Of a stretch of 64,000 nucleotides of DNA, positions 24,550-33,533 are shown piece after piece (the stretch's first letter is position 1; every line of letters starts with the position of its first letter). The stretch comes from an uncultured Paracoccaceae bacterium (GTDB lineage Bacteria > Pseudomonadota > Alphaproteobacteria > Rhodobacterales > Rhodobacteraceae). Both the position numbers and the translations under genes were made by a program. The stretch is taken from contig CANLVP010000003.1 of NCBI GenBank assembly GCA_947494675.1, forward strand, positions 660,001-724,000, given 5' to 3'. Under the pieces are notes generated by a model. That model worked only from the letters and a program-made list of their open reading frames with translations. It did not search any database and had not been told where the DNA came from.

Positions 24550-25634
24550 CAGACGTCCCCCCGCAAGGCCAGCACCAAATCAGGGCGGATCACACCGCCC
24601 ACCGCAGGCACCGCGCGACCATCGCCCAAGCGTGCCGTCAGCGCATCGTAGCGCCCGCCAGTTGCGACCGGTGGTATATCGGGCGCGTCCCCGGCAAAGC
24701 CGAACACGAAGCCGTCGTAATATTCCAAACTGGTGCGGCCATAGCTGCCTTCAAACGCCAGTGCATCCACCGCCACGCCGCGTGCGGCCAGCGCATCAAG
24801 CCGGGCTGACAGCGCCTGCACCGCTCCCGCGATCGCGGGCAAATCCACCGCAATGTCACGCAACGCGCTTAAGACATTCGGCGCGGTTTCGCGCAGGCCG
24901 AGGATCGCATCAATCAACGCCACCTCATCGTCCGAGATTGGTGGCGTGGCGGCATCGGCGCGCAGCGCCGTAATCCGCGCCGCGATTTCGTCGCGCGACC
25001 GTTTGCCCACGACTTGATCCACTACCGCCAGTGGGTCGGCCTGCTCCAGCAGCGCCACCCGGCTAGGCGGGACCTCAGTGCGACCGCCGAACCGATCCAA
25101 CAACGCGCGGAATTTCCGTGGCCGCCACAGGTGCCGCATCAGCGCGGCTTTACGCGTGTCAGAGGTTTGCAAGCCCTGCACCGCCGCCATCAGTATCCCG
25201 ATGTCGCCCGTCACAGGCGTCACCGGCAGCCCGTCCAGCGCCTTGGCAATCGCCGCAAAAACCGCCGCATCCGCCCCTGCCGGATCATGGCCGTCAAACA
25301 CCTCAAACCCCACTTGCGCATACTCATGAGCACGTTCGGGGTGGTCTTCCTGCTTCCGAAACACCTTGCCCGCATAGGTATAGCGCGCGGGGTCGGCATG
25401 GTTGCGCATATGTGCCTCAACCACCGGCACGGTGAAGTCTGGGCGCAGCACCATTTCCCCGCCAAAGGGGTCTGTGGTCAGATAGGCGCGCGCGCGAATG
25501 TCTTCGCCATAAAGGTCGAGGAGCGTGTCGGCAGAGAGCAGAATATCCGCATCCACGACCGCGGCACCCTCGCCCTCAAAGGTCTGGCGCAGGCGTGCTG
25601 TCTCTGCAGCGATGGCGGCGGCGTCCTGTGTCAC
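24549..25634 (-). CDS. hisZ: ATP phosphoribosyltransferase regulatory subunit
   Basis: HisZ is a catalytically inactive paralogue of histidyl-tRNA synthetase that binds short HisG and gives histidine feedback control. The 361-residue product has class II synthetase-like motif 2 (YTYAGKVFRKQEDHPERAHEYAQVGFEVF near residues 90-118) and the C-terminal motif ATGGRYDALTARLG near residue 325, but it is shorter than HisS and lacks an anticodon-binding domain. I set the start at a GTG (25634) because it begins the family N-terminus and overlaps the stop of the small membrane protein by 4 nt. It forms one operon with hisS and hisG. Confidence 0.93.
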   Translation of the reverse strand: MTQDAAAIAAETARLRQTFEGEGAAVVDADILLSADTLLDLYGEDIRARAYLTTDPFGGEMVLRPDFTVPVVEAHMRNHADPARYTYAGKVFRKQEDHPERAHEYAQVGFEVFDGHDPAGADAAVFAAIAKALDGLPVTPVTGDIGILMAAVQGLQTSDTRKAALMRHLWRPRKFRALLDRFGGRTEVPPSRVALLEQADPLAVVDQVVGKRSRDEIAARITALRADAATPPISDDEVALIDAILGLRETAPNVLSALRDIAVDLPAIAGAVQALSARLDALAARGVAVDALAFEGSYGRTSLEYYDGFVFGFAGDAPDIPPVATGGRYDALTARLGDGRAVPAVGGVIRPDLVLALRGDV

Positions 25635-25810
25635 TGGGATTTCGCCGCGATATAGCCGCCCACGACCATCAGCGCGATGCCGGGCACATACCATGTCCAG
25701 CCGCCCCAAATCGCACCAAAGACCATCGTGACCACACCAATCCCAAAGATGATCCAGCCAAAGATGGTTCCGAACAAGTCTTGCAGCAATTCGTTGAAGA
25801 AATTCTTCAT
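25631..25810 (-). CDS. Small two-helix membrane protein between hisS and hisZ
   Basis: This 59-residue ORF is [15 protein letters not shown] followed by two hydrophobic helices ([19 protein letters not shown] and [16 protein letters not shown]) and a short KSQ tail. Its ATG overlaps the hisS TGA by 4 nt and its TGA overlaps the hisZ GTG by 4 nt. Such tight coupling on both sides, and the clean amphipathic and membrane composition, argue for a real translated gene. It probably sits in the inner membrane. I recognise no family. It may only serve translational coupling between hisS and hisZ. Confidence 0.75.
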   Translation of the reverse strand: MKNFFNELLQDLFGTIFGWIIFGIGVVTMVFGAIWGGWTWYVPGIALMVVGGYIAAKSQ

Positions 25811-27279
25811 GACGCCAGAATCTCCCGCACCTTAGCGACCATCTCACCACGCGGTACCTCAAACTGCTGCGGGCGGTCTTTCCACTCATCCGCACTGGCA
25901 CTCTTGGCAATCTTGGCCCCCAGCACGAGGTCCTTGATCTGCACCAGACCTGCGTCAAACTCGTTCCCGCCCGCGATCACCGCGACCGGGCTGTTGCGCT
26001 TGTCGGCGTATTTCAACTGGTTGCCAAAGTTCTTGGGGTTGCCCAGATAAACCTCTGCCCGGATGCCCGCATTGCGCAGCTCGGCCACCATCGACTGGTA
26101 GTCCGCCATCCGTTCGCGATCCATCACCGTGACGACCACAGGCCCGACCGAGGCCGTATCCAACCGCCCCTTGGCATGCAGCGCCGCCAAAAGCCTGTCG
26201 ACACCGATCGACACGCCCGTCGCAGGCACCTCTTGCCCGGTGAACCGCTTGACCAGATCGTCATAACGCCCGCCACCGGCGACGGAGCCAAAGTTGCGCG
26301 GCCGCCCCTTTTCGTCGGTGACCTCAAAGGTCAGTTCCGCCTCATAAACCGGCCCGGTGTAATAGCCGAGACCACGGACAACGGAAGGGTCGATGACAAT
26401 GCGATCTGCAGCATAGCTTTGGGCATCCAAGAGCGTCGCAATCGTCTCAAGCTCATTTACGCCCGCCACGCCGATGTCAGAGCCTTGCACAAGCTCCATC
26501 AATGCCGCGACTGTGCCCGCCCCGGAGTCGCGCTTGGCCTGCATAAAGCCCATCACGATCTGCGCCTGTTCGTCGCCAAGTCCCGCACCCTTTGTGAAGT
26601 CCCCACTCTCATCCTTGCGGCCCTCGCCGAGCAGGGCGCGCACGCCATCCGGACCCAGCCGATCAAGCTTATCAATCGCCCGCAGCACGATGCCGCGCTC
26701 CGACGCCTTGTCGTCGCCCGACAGGCCCGCAACCTCCAGCACACCGTTCAGCACCTTGCGGTTATTGACCCGGATCACATAGTCGCCGCGCGGGATGCCC
26801 ACGACCTCCAGCGTGTCGGACAACATCGCGCAAATCTCGGCATCCGCCGCCACAGAACCGGACCCAACCGTATCCGCGTCGCACTGATAAAACTGACGAA
26901 ACCGCCCCGGTCCGGGCTTTTCGTTGCGCCAGACAGGTCCCATCGCATAGCGGCGATACGGGGTGGGCAAATCGTTGCGGAACTGCGCATAGACCCGCGC
27001 AAGCGGCGCTGTCAGATCATAGCGCAGCGCCAGCCAATCCTTGTCCTCTTCCCATGCGAACACACCCTCATTCGGGCGGTCCACATCAGGCAGGAACTTG
27101 CCCAAAGCCTCAACCGTTTCCACGGCGGATGTCTCAAGCGCGTCAAACCCATAGCCATGATACACCCCAGCGATCTGGCCGAGCATATGCTGGCGCTGCG
27201 CCACCTCTGCACCAAAATAATCGCGGAAACCCTTTGGCGTCACTGCCTTGGGTCTGGGTTGTTTCTTGTCCTTGGCCAT
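25807..27279 (-). CDS. hisS: Histidyl-tRNA synthetase
   Basis: HisS charges tRNA-His with histidine. The 490-residue product has the class II core: motif 1 around [15 protein letters not shown], motif 2 [26 protein letters not shown] near residues 112-137, the HisA-type segment [15 protein letters not shown] near residue 302 and motif 3 [29 protein letters not shown] near residue 337. A C-terminal anticodon-binding domain follows ([20 protein letters not shown]). It heads the hisS-small membrane protein-hisZ-hisG operon. Association of hisS with hisZ and hisG is typical for alphaproteobacteria. Upstream lies a 25-bp inverted repeat. Confidence 0.96.
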   Translation of the reverse strand: MAKDKKQPRPKAVTPKGFRDYFGAEVAQRQHMLGQIAGVYHGYGFDALETSAVETVEALGKFLPDVDRPNEGVFAWEEDKDWLALRYDLTAPLARVYAQFRNDLPTPYRRYAMGPVWRNEKPGPGRFRQFYQCDADTVGSGSVAADAEICAMLSDTLEVVGIPRGDYVIRVNNRKVLNGVLEVAGLSGDDKASERGIVLRAIDKLDRLGPDGVRALLGEGRKDESGDFTKGAGLGDEQAQIVMGFMQAKRDSGAGTVAALMELVQGSDIGVAGVNELETIATLLDAQSYAADRIVIDPSVVRGLGYYTGPVYEAELTFEVTDEKGRPRNFGSVAGGGRYDDLVKRFTGQEVPATGVSIGVDRLLAALHAKGRLDTASVGPVVVTVMDRERMADYQSMVAELRNAGIRAEVYLGNPKNFGNQLKYADKRNSPVAVIAGGNEFDAGLVQIKDLVLGAKIAKSASADEWKDRPQQFEVPRGEMVAKVREILAS

Positions 27280-27336
27280 ATCAGGTCCCTTGGTTTGCTC
27301 GACCGCCGTTTATCGTGGTGAAGGATGCGGGGCAAT

Positions 27337-27480
27337 GGGCTCTGCCGGGTCGCGCCCGACCTGGGGGGCGCGCGCCACATCCGTGCTGCATCCGCGTTCC
27401 TCACTGGCCAGACATATCCGCGCATTGAACCGCCGTAAACGCGCCCTCCGGGGGGAGGTCGGGCGCGGCCCGGCAGAGCC
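27337..27480. repeat. Inverted pair of 25-nt GC-rich repeats between hisS and the Lrp gene
   Basis: Left arm 27338-27362 (starts GGCTCTGCCGGG) and right arm 27456-27480 (ends CCCGGCAGAGCC) are reverse complements with one mismatch in 25. About 93 nt lie between. The right copy is extended by its own small hairpin CCTCC-gggg-GGAGG and follows the Lrp-gene stop within 10 nt. It may be a dispersed REP-like element, with the left copy in the hisS leader region. Confidence 0.75.
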
Positions 27481-27489
27481 GGGCAAGGC

Positions 27490-27948
27490 TTACAGCGGCA
27501 GCGCCGTCGTGAATTTCAGCGCCTTGAGGCTAAAGGCCGATTCCACCGATTTCACGACACCCGCGCGCAGCAGGTTCTGGGTCATGAAGGCTTCGTAATC
27601 TTCCACATCGCGGCAGCGGATTTTCAGCATGTAATCCGCCCCGCCCGAGATCGCATGCGCCTCAAGGATATTGGGCTGGGCCGCCACAACCCGCGCGAAA
27701 CCGGCGATGGCTTCTTCCGAATGATCCTTTAGCCGCACGGTCGCAAAGACGCACAATCCCGCGCCGACGGCCTTGGGGTCCAAAAGCGCCACGCGCCCCA
27801 CCAAGAGCCCCGCCGCCTCAAAGTCCTGCACCTTGCGCCACACGGTGGAGGTCGCCATGCCGCAGGTCTCTGCCAGTTGCGCGAGTGAGGCGCTTGCGTC
27901 GGCCTGCATGATCCGCAAAAGCGCCCGATCCTGGTCTGAAATTTTCAT
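27490..27948 (-). CDS. Lrp/AsnC-family transcriptional regulator, probable regulator of phhA
   Basis: The 152-residue product has an N-terminal winged helix-turn-helix (ALLRIMQADASASLAQLAETCGMATSTVWRKVQDFEAAGLL, residues 9-49) and a C-terminal RAM ligand-binding domain (NILEAHAISGGADYMLKIRCRDVEDYEAFM, about residues 96-125). I chose the ATG at 27948 (MKISDQDRALL), the usual Lrp start. It is divergent from phhA with 107 nt between, which suggests that it controls phenylalanine hydroxylase in response to an aromatic amino acid. Ligand and sign of regulation are inferred from context only. Confidence 0.9.
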   Translation of the reverse strand: MKISDQDRALLRIMQADASASLAQLAETCGMATSTVWRKVQDFEAAGLLVGRVALLDPKAVGAGLCVFATVRLKDHSEEAIAGFARVVAAQPNILEAHAISGGADYMLKIRCRDVEDYEAFMTQNLLRAGVVKSVESAFSLKALKFTTALPL

Positions 27949-28055
27949 TATCTCGCCGTTTCCGAAAAATTCTACGCAACAAATACCCCAAACCCGGCAC
28001 ATCTGGCAAATCATTCCTGCCCTGCTGGAATATCCTAGTTGCAGGAGGCACCGCC

Positions 28056-28841
28056 ATGAAACAAACCTACCGCTCGATCACCGCCGACGCCCAAGGCCGC
28101 TACCCTTATTCGGCAGAGGATGATGCCGTCTGGGGTGAGCTCTTCACCCGCCAAATGGCCACCCTGCCCGATGTCATGGCGCCCGCCTATCTGGAAGGGG
28201 TCCAGAAACTTGGCCTCACAGCCGACAAGACCCCGCAGGTCATCGACATTGATGCCCGCCTTGGCGAGCTGACGGGTGCGGGCGCATCCGGCGTCCCTGC
28301 GATCATCCCGCCCAGCAAGTTCTATGCCCTGCTCGCCGACCGCAAATTTCCCGTCGCCACCTTCCTGCGCCGCAGGGAAGAGATGGACTATATCGAGGAA
28401 CCCGACCTCTTCCACGAGGTCTTTGGCCATTGCCCGCTGCTGACAAACGAAGCCTACGCCGACTTTATCCAGGCCTTTGGCAACAAAGCCATCGCGCTTG
28501 GCAAGGGCTATAGCTGGCACATGTTCCGGCTCTTTTGGTTCACGATCGAATTTGGCCTGATCCGCACCGATGCTGGCCTGCGCGGCTATGGCGCGGGCAT
28601 CGCGTCTTCCCCGGCAGAGGCGGCGCACGCCATGTCCGACACCCCGGTGATCCGCGATTTTGATCTGTTAGAGGTTTTCCGCACCCCCTACCGCATCGAC
28701 ATCGTGCAGCCGGTCTATTTCGCGATTACTGATTTCGCGCAGCTGACCGCCGCCCTTGATCAGGACATCGCGGCCTTGATCGACCAAGCCAAAGCCATGG
28801 GCGACCTGCCCGCCCTTTTCCCAGCCAAGGAATCGGCGTAA
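28056..28841 (+). CDS. phhA: Phenylalanine 4-monooxygenase
   Basis: PhhA hydroxylates phenylalanine to tyrosine using O2, tetrahydropterin and a non-haem iron. The 261-residue product is a catalytic-domain-only bacterial form. The 2-His-1-carboxylate iron site is visible: His120 and His125 in EPDLFHEVFGHCPLL and Glu165 in FWFTIEFGLI. YSWHMFRLFWFT and the RGYGAGIASS segment also match. Feeding tyrosine into the homogentisate pathway encoded 17 kb away would complete phenylalanine catabolism, though the transaminase and 4-hydroxyphenylpyruvate dioxygenase are not in view. slyX follows after 9 nt. Regulation by the divergent Lrp protein is likely. Confidence 0.95.
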   Translation: MKQTYRSITADAQGRYPYSAEDDAVWGELFTRQMATLPDVMAPAYLEGVQKLGLTADKTPQVIDIDARLGELTGAGASGVPAIIPPSKFYALLADRKFPVATFLRRREEMDYIEEPDLFHEVFGHCPLLTNEAYADFIQAFGNKAIALGKGYSWHMFRLFWFTIEFGLIRTDAGLRGYGAGIASSPAEAAHAMSDTPVIRDFDLLEVFRTPYRIDIVQPVYFAITDFAQLTAALDQDIAALIDQAKAMGDLPALFPAKESA

Positions 28842-28850
28842 GCGGTCCCC

Positions 28851-29054
28851 ATGACCGACCTGACCGCCTTGGAAGAAAAAATCGCCCACCTCACCCGCAC
28901 GGTAGAGGAGCTTTCAGACGTCGTCGCCCGGCAAGAAACCGAACTGGCCCTCGCCCAACGTCGTCTCGCGATGCTGATGGAACGCGAAGCTGGCCGCGAT
29001 CTGGACGCCGGCGGCTCTGTCCCGCTGGCAGACCAAAAGCCGCCGCATTGGTAG
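28851..29054 (+). CDS. slyX: SlyX family protein
   Basis: The 67-residue product is a short coiled coil (LEEKIAHLTRTVEELSDVVARQETELALAQRRLAML) ending in the family's proline/aromatic tail, LADQKPPHW. SlyX proteins are small, cytoplasmic and of unknown function. It starts 9 nt after phhA and is probably co-transcribed. The heptad pattern of Leu, Val and Ala over residues 7-42 supports a real coiled-coil protein. No obvious terminator follows; the 160 nt before the next, convergent gene hold only an imperfect hairpin (AGTAGGT/ACCTGCTACT). Confidence 0.85.
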   Translation: MTDLTALEEKIAHLTRTVEELSDVVARQETELALAQRRLAMLMEREAGRDLDAGGSVPLADQKPPHW

Positions 29055-29214
29055 GTCCTCGCGTTCGGATGTTTAGCAGCAGACGGTCGCCTCAGGCTTG
29101 GTTCCAGTAGGTTGGCAATTCACCTGCTACTAGTCACCCCATCAGTTCTGTCCGGATAAGTTGGATTGGGTCGCAAGGTCTCAACAATACCTCCTCGACG
29201 CGGACCGATTGGTA

Positions 29215-30327
29215 TCACGCAAAAATCGGATGTTCTGCTTTCAGTGCGGTCAGCCGCGCCAGTTGGAAGTGATTGAAATCCTTCGCGGGCTGTTGGGCCA
29301 TGGTGAGTTCTTCGAAGGGGTCGACGACATCCGTGCGATGCCCTGACAGTTCTTCGATCACCGCCAGACCGCAGAAGGGTACGACCACCTCAGCATAGCC
29401 GCCCTCGTGCACGGCAACGACCCGTCCACCGCAGACCTCGTCCGCGACAGTCATCACCGCTTGCGTCATCTGACGGAATGTTGCGGAGTTGGCTTGCATC
29501 CGGGCGAGCGGGTCAAACGCATTGGCATCAAGACCCGACGCGATCACGATCAGATCGGGAGCGAAGGCGCGCAGGGCGGGCAGGACCAGAACCTCCATCG
29601 CGTCGAGATAGGCTTGGTGTCCGCCGCCCGCCAGCAATGGAATGTTCAGGTTCGCGCCTGCGCCGTCACCCGCACCAGTTTCATCTGCCCCGCCTTGCGC
29701 GGGAGGGAAGCAGTTTTCTTGATGCATCGAGATTGTGAGCGTATCGCCGCGTTCGTAATAGACCGCTTGCGTCCCATTGCCGTGATGCACGTCCCAATCC
29801 ACGATGGCGACCTTGCCAAGGCCGTGGGCGGCGCGGGCCGCTTCAATTGCGATGGGGATGTTGGCGAGCAGGCAAAAGCCCATGCTTTGTTCGGGCAAGC
29901 AGTGGTGCCCCGGTGGGCGCGACAGCGCATAGGCGTTTTTCACGCGGCCCTTAATCACATCATCCACCGCCTGTTTGGCGAGGCCCGCCGACAGTGCGGC
30001 AATCTCGAAACTGCCTGCGCCAAAGGGTGAATAAATCCCCGCATTGCCGCCACCTGCGTCTGACATCTCTTTGAACTGGGTGATGTAGCTGGCGGGATGA
30101 ATGCGTTCCATGTCGGTGCGGTCCACGGGCTGTGCAGAAGAAACGGCAAGCTTTTCCGTCATCCCCGACACATCCAGTAGGTTCTTGAACCGGCGTTTGC
30201 TTTCTGGGCTTTCGGCATGGCCGCCGCCTGCGGGGGGTTGCACATAGCCACCCACGGGAAGGATCAGCGCATGTTCGCCGGTGGTGTGCCACAAGCACCG
30301 CTCATCGAAGTAAAAGCCAGTTGTCAT
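29215..30327 (-). CDS. Histone deacetylase family / acetylpolyamine amidohydrolase-type enzyme
   Basis: The 370-residue cytoplasmic product is a zinc-dependent arginase/deacetylase-fold enzyme. Class II HDAC landmarks are visible: SRPPGHHCLPEQSMGFCLLAN near residue 136 (the His pair), VAIVDWDVHHGNGTQAVYY near residue 173 (Asp and His zinc ligands), IASGLDANAFDPLARM near residue 263 and a C-terminal EGGY motif. Bacterial relatives remove acetyl or similar acyl groups from polyamines or other amines. It is the last gene of an operon with a complete Liv-type importer (4-nt overlap with the permease), so it probably processes the imported substrate. The substrate is unknown. Confidence 0.88.
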   Translation of the reverse strand: MTTGFYFDERCLWHTTGEHALILPVGGYVQPPAGGGHAESPESKRRFKNLLDVSGMTEKLAVSSAQPVDRTDMERIHPASYITQFKEMSDAGGGNAGIYSPFGAGSFEIAALSAGLAKQAVDDVIKGRVKNAYALSRPPGHHCLPEQSMGFCLLANIPIAIEAARAAHGLGKVAIVDWDVHHGNGTQAVYYERGDTLTISMHQENCFPPAQGGADETGAGDGAGANLNIPLLAGGGHQAYLDAMEVLVLPALRAFAPDLIVIASGLDANAFDPLARMQANSATFRQMTQAVMTVADEVCGGRVVAVHEGGYAEVVVPFCGLAVIEELSGHRTDVVDPFEELTMAQQPAKDFNHFQLARLTALKAEHPIFA

Positions 30328-31253
30328 GACTGCTCCTTAGTCTTTGAGAAATTGAAACGGTCGCCAAGGCTGGCCAACCCGCCGGGCAAGACCAGCATCG
30401 CCAGCACGGCGGAGGTGCCAAGCGCGATGAGGTACCAGTTCCCGAAATCCGCCAGCCCTTCGCGCAAGATGAAATAGAGTGCCGCGCCCAGAAATGGCCC
30501 CGACAGGCGCCCCATGCCGCCGATGATGGTGACGAAGACGATGATCACGACCCAGCCGATATCAAACGCGCCAAGCGGTGTGATGAACAGCGCTGAAAAG
30601 TAGGAAACCGCGCCAGCCATGCCAGTCATCGCCGCTGACAGTACAAAGACGGTCAGACGGACACGGTTCGGCGCCACACCGATAGACCGCGCTGCGATCT
30701 CGTCGTCGCGCAGCGCTTTCAACCGCAGCCCAAAGTCCGACCGCATCAAGCCCCAGACAAGCACCGTGGCCCCCAATGCGGTCGCAAGTGCGAGCCAATA
30801 GGCTGTGGGCAACATCCACGCCCTAGGGATGTCGCGTGCGCCCGCCAAGGGCATGCCCGATGCGCCACCCAGCCAATCAGAGCGCATGACCAGAATGCGG
30901 ATAATCTCGGCGACGACCCACATGCCGACGGCAAAATAGACGGCACGCAAACGGAATAAGACGGGCGTGATGGCAAGTGCTAGAAGTCCGGTGACGATCC
31001 CTGCCGCCGGGATCGCAACAAGCACGTGCAAGCCAAGATCGCGCGACAGGACATAGAGCGCATAGCCCCCCAGCCCGATAAACCCGTGGTGGCCCAGCGA
31101 GAGCAGCCCACCATAGCCCGCAGGCAGGTTCCACGCCTGCGCAAGGGCAATGATGACTAGGATTTCCATGGCCAGAAACATCGTGCCACGGTCCGCGAAG
31201 AACGGCAGCGCGATCAGGGCAGCGGTGGCGAGGGCAAGGAGGATACGCATCAT
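30324..31253 (-). CDS. LivM-type ABC transporter permease
   Basis: The 309-residue product is a polytopic inner-membrane protein of the branched-chain amino acid (HAAT) permease family, LivM branch. It has about eight helices and the conserved loop segment SDFGLRLKALRDDEIAARSIGVAPNRVRL near residue 168, the EAA-like site that contacts the ATPases. GFIGLGGYALYVLS near residue 58 also fits. It overlaps both neighbours by 4 nt (LivH-type permease upstream, amidohydrolase downstream). With the LivH-, LivF- and LivG-type genes and the binding protein it forms a full importer. Substrate not evident. Confidence 0.9.
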   Translation of the reverse strand: MMRILLALATAALIALPFFADRGTMFLAMEILVIIALAQAWNLPAGYGGLLSLGHHGFIGLGGYALYVLSRDLGLHVLVAIPAAGIVTGLLALAITPVLFRLRAVYFAVGMWVVAEIIRILVMRSDWLGGASGMPLAGARDIPRAWMLPTAYWLALATALGATVLVWGLMRSDFGLRLKALRDDEIAARSIGVAPNRVRLTVFVLSAAMTGMAGAVSYFSALFITPLGAFDIGWVVIIVFVTIIGGMGRLSGPFLGAALYFILREGLADFGNWYLIALGTSAVLAMLVLPGGLASLGDRFNFSKTKEQS

Positions 31254-32116
31254 CTTTGCGCCTTCCGTCCGGCCAACCCCTCAGGCCGCAACAACAGGAT
31301 CGCCAATAACAGAAGGTGCCCATAAAGCGGCCCCGACGACGGATCAAGCCGAAGCGCGATCACATGTACAAGCCCGAGCGCCAGCCCGCCCAGCAAGCTG
31401 CCCCAGATTGAACCAAGCCCACCGATGACGATGACCTCAAAGGCAATCAACAGACGCTCCGCCCCGGAAAACGGCGTGATTGAGCCGCGCATCGCCAGCA
31501 TGATGCCCGCCAGTGCCGCCAAAGCGGCTGAAACGCCCATGACGATGGCAAAGATATGCGCGCGTTCCATCCCCATCATGCCGACCATGTCGGGATCATC
31601 CGAGGTGGCGCGGATGTTTCGCCCGGCCTTCGTGTGATGCAGCATCCAATGAAGTGCAGCAAAAAGGGCGATGGCGACCACGAACAGAATCAATGGAAAC
31701 ACCCCGATCGACACGGGCCCCAGATCAATGCCAGCCGTCGCCAACGGGCCGATATCCAGCGACCGGTTGTCCGCGCCAAAAAGTTCCACCAGCAGGTTTT
31801 GGATAATGATGGACAGCCCGAAGGTCATCAAAAGCGCGGGCACCGGATCATCGCCCATCACGCGGTTCACCAACACCAGCTGAAGCCCAAATCCAATGAC
31901 AAAGGAGAGGATTAGCGCACCGATCACTGCCAACCACAGAGGCGCGCCAAGAAAGATTGCCGCAGCAATCGCTAGGAATGCACCGCCGATGGCGAACTCA
32001 CCATGGGCGATATTGGCGATTTTCATCACCCCGAAAATCAGCGAAAGGCCAAGGCCGAAAAGCGCGTATAGCCCGCCCAACATCAAGCCATTCAGGATCA
32101 CATCCACAACGATCAT
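31250..32116 (-). CDS. LivH-type ABC transporter permease
   Basis: This 288-residue integral membrane protein begins MIVVDVILNGLMLGGLYALFGLGLSLIFGVMKIANIAHG, the typical LivH N-terminus. It includes the coupling segment HTKAGRNIRATSDDPDMVGMMGMERAHIF near residue 178, followed by FSGAERLLIAFEVIVIGGLGSIWGSLLGG. It pairs with the LivM-type subunit to form the channel of the importer. I chose the ATG at 32116, where the family N-terminus begins; the longer in-frame start lies within the LivF-type gene. It overlaps both neighbours by 4 nt, evidence for one tightly coupled operon. Confidence 0.9.
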   Translation of the reverse strand: MIVVDVILNGLMLGGLYALFGLGLSLIFGVMKIANIAHGEFAIGGAFLAIAAAIFLGAPLWLAVIGALILSFVIGFGLQLVLVNRVMGDDPVPALLMTFGLSIIIQNLLVELFGADNRSLDIGPLATAGIDLGPVSIGVFPLILFVVAIALFAALHWMLHHTKAGRNIRATSDDPDMVGMMGMERAHIFAIVMGVSAALAALAGIMLAMRGSITPFSGAERLLIAFEVIVIGGLGSIWGSLLGGLALGLVHVIALRLDPSSGPLYGHLLLLAILLLRPEGLAGRKAQR

Positions 32117-32817
32117 GCGGCCGTCCCCTCGCCGAAATAGGCACGCCCGATGGCGTCCAGATCCGCGCCTTTGCTTGCGCCCTGCAAAACGACGCGGCCT
32201 TCGAGGAGACATAGAAATCGGTCAGACGCGGCAATGGCGCGGCGGATATCCTGTTCGACCAGGATCGTCGCAATGCCACTCTCAGTTCGGAGTTTTGCAA
32301 GTGCCTGCATCACCTCTTGAGCTACGACCGGGGCCAGGCCAAGTGAGACTTCATCGAGCAAAAGCACTTTGGGGTTGGCCATCAACGCACGACCAATCGC
32401 CACCATTTGTTGCTGTCCACCGGAGAGCAATCGGGCGGGCCGGTCGGCAAACTCGCCCAAAATCGGGAAAAGCTTGGTGACACTGGACAAGGTCCATGGC
32501 CCAGTGCGCCCGGTATTTGCGCCGATCTCAAGATTCTCCTGCACGCTGAGCGAAGCGAACATGCGCCGCCCCTCGGGTGAGAGCGCGACACCAAGCTGGG
32601 CGCGCTTGGCCGCTGTCAGGCCGTGCATGTCCGCACCATCCAACGTGATACGCCCTTGAGCGGAACACAGGCCACAAATCGCGTGAAGGAGGGACGTTTT
32701 CCCAGCCCCATTTGCCCCGATCAGTGCAAGCGTCTCGCCTGCTGCGACCTCGAACCGCGCGTCGAAGACGGCCGTGTAGTCACCGTAAGACGCGCTGAGA
32801 CCGTCGACCTTAAGCAT
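32113..32817 (-). CDS. LivF-type ABC transporter ATP-binding protein
   Basis: The 234-residue ATPase shows Walker A IGANGAGKTS near residue 34, the LivF-type segment GVALSPEGRRMFASLSVQENLEIGA near residue 85, signature LLSGGQQQMVAIGRALM near residue 128, Walker B KVLLLDEVSLGLAP near residue 149 and TILVEQDIRRA. The EGRRxF and VEQD motifs separate LivF from LivG. It powers the importer formed with the two permeases. I chose the ATG at 32817 (MLKVDGLSASYGD). It overlaps the LivG-type gene by 8 nt and the LivH-type gene by 4 nt. Confidence 0.9.
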   Translation of the reverse strand: MLKVDGLSASYGDYTAVFDARFEVAAGETLALIGANGAGKTSLLHAICGLCSAQGRITLDGADMHGLTAAKRAQLGVALSPEGRRMFASLSVQENLEIGANTGRTGPWTLSSVTKLFPILGEFADRPARLLSGGQQQMVAIGRALMANPKVLLLDEVSLGLAPVVAQEVMQALAKLRTESGIATILVEQDIRRAIAASDRFLCLLEGRVVLQGASKGADLDAIGRAYFGEGTAA

Positions 32818-33529
32818 CTGTCGCCTCACCAAGATAAAGTGCGCGAACCTGAGGATCAGCCGTGACAACGCTTGGCGTGTCCTCAATGACTTTCTGGCCA
32901 AGGTTGAGCATCATGATGCGATCACAAGACTCGGACAGCGCATGTGCAATATGCTCGATCCAGATGATCGCAAGATCGGGGGTCTTGAGGGCGCGGACGA
33001 TGTCCACAAGGGCGTGCACTTCGCTTTCGGTCAGACCGCCCGAGATTTCGTCAAGCAAAACGAGTTTTGGCTGTGTCGCGAGGGCTTTCGCGAATTCCAA
33101 CCGTTTGCGATCCAGAAGGCGCAGTTTGCCGCCCGGCGTATCAGCCAATGCAGACAATCCCGTTCGATCCAGTAACTCCTCAGTCAGTCTGCGCGCTTCA
33201 GATGCAGAAACACGCGCACCCGCCGTTGCCGCCAAATGCAAATGCTCACGCACCGTCAGCGACGCAAACTGCTTGGGAATTTGGAACGCCCGCGCAATGC
33301 CCGCGACAACGCGCGCTTCGACGGAAAGCGCGCTGATGTCCTCTCCATCCAGCATGACGCGACCAGCATCACTTGGCGTCACACCTGTGAGCAGATCAAA
33401 AAACGTGCTTTTGCCCGCGCCATTAGGGCCCATAACGCCCAAAGCCTCGCCGCCTTTCACCGTGACTGACACATCGTCAACCACGGTGAGCGCGCCGAAA
33501 GATTTCGACAGGCCAGTGACTTCAAGCAC
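32810..33529 (-). CDS. LivG-type ABC transporter ATP-binding protein
   Basis: The 239-residue ATPase has Walker A MGPNGAGKSTFFDLLTG near residue 33, the LivG-type segment GIARAFQIPKQFASLTVREHLHLA near residue 76, and Walker B KLVLLDEISGGLTESE near residue 155 with IIWIEHIAHAL. The signature motif is atypical: KLRLLDRKRLEFAKALA replaces the usual LSxGQ(Q/R) start, a variant common in LivG-like proteins. It follows the binding-protein gene by 4 nt. It pairs with the LivF-type ATPase. HAAT family is secure; substrate is not. Confidence 0.9.
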   Translation of the reverse strand: MLEVTGLSKSFGALTVVDDVSVTVKGGEALGVMGPNGAGKSTFFDLLTGVTPSDAGRVMLDGEDISALSVEARVVAGIARAFQIPKQFASLTVREHLHLAATAGARVSASEARRLTEELLDRTGLSALADTPGGKLRLLDRKRLEFAKALATQPKLVLLDEISGGLTESEVHALVDIVRALKTPDLAIIWIEHIAHALSESCDRIMMLNLGQKVIEDTPSVVTADPQVRALYLGEATDA

Positions 33530-33533
33530 AGGC

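Noticed and set aside
26176-27321. 381-codon plus-strand frame opposite hisS
   Set aside because: Shadow frame of histidyl-tRNA synthetase, which has all class II motifs on the minus strand.
29055-29214. Hidden gene or RNA between slyX and the amidohydrolase gene
   Set aside because: Only an imperfect hairpin is present; the short frames have no ribosome-binding site or family resemblance.
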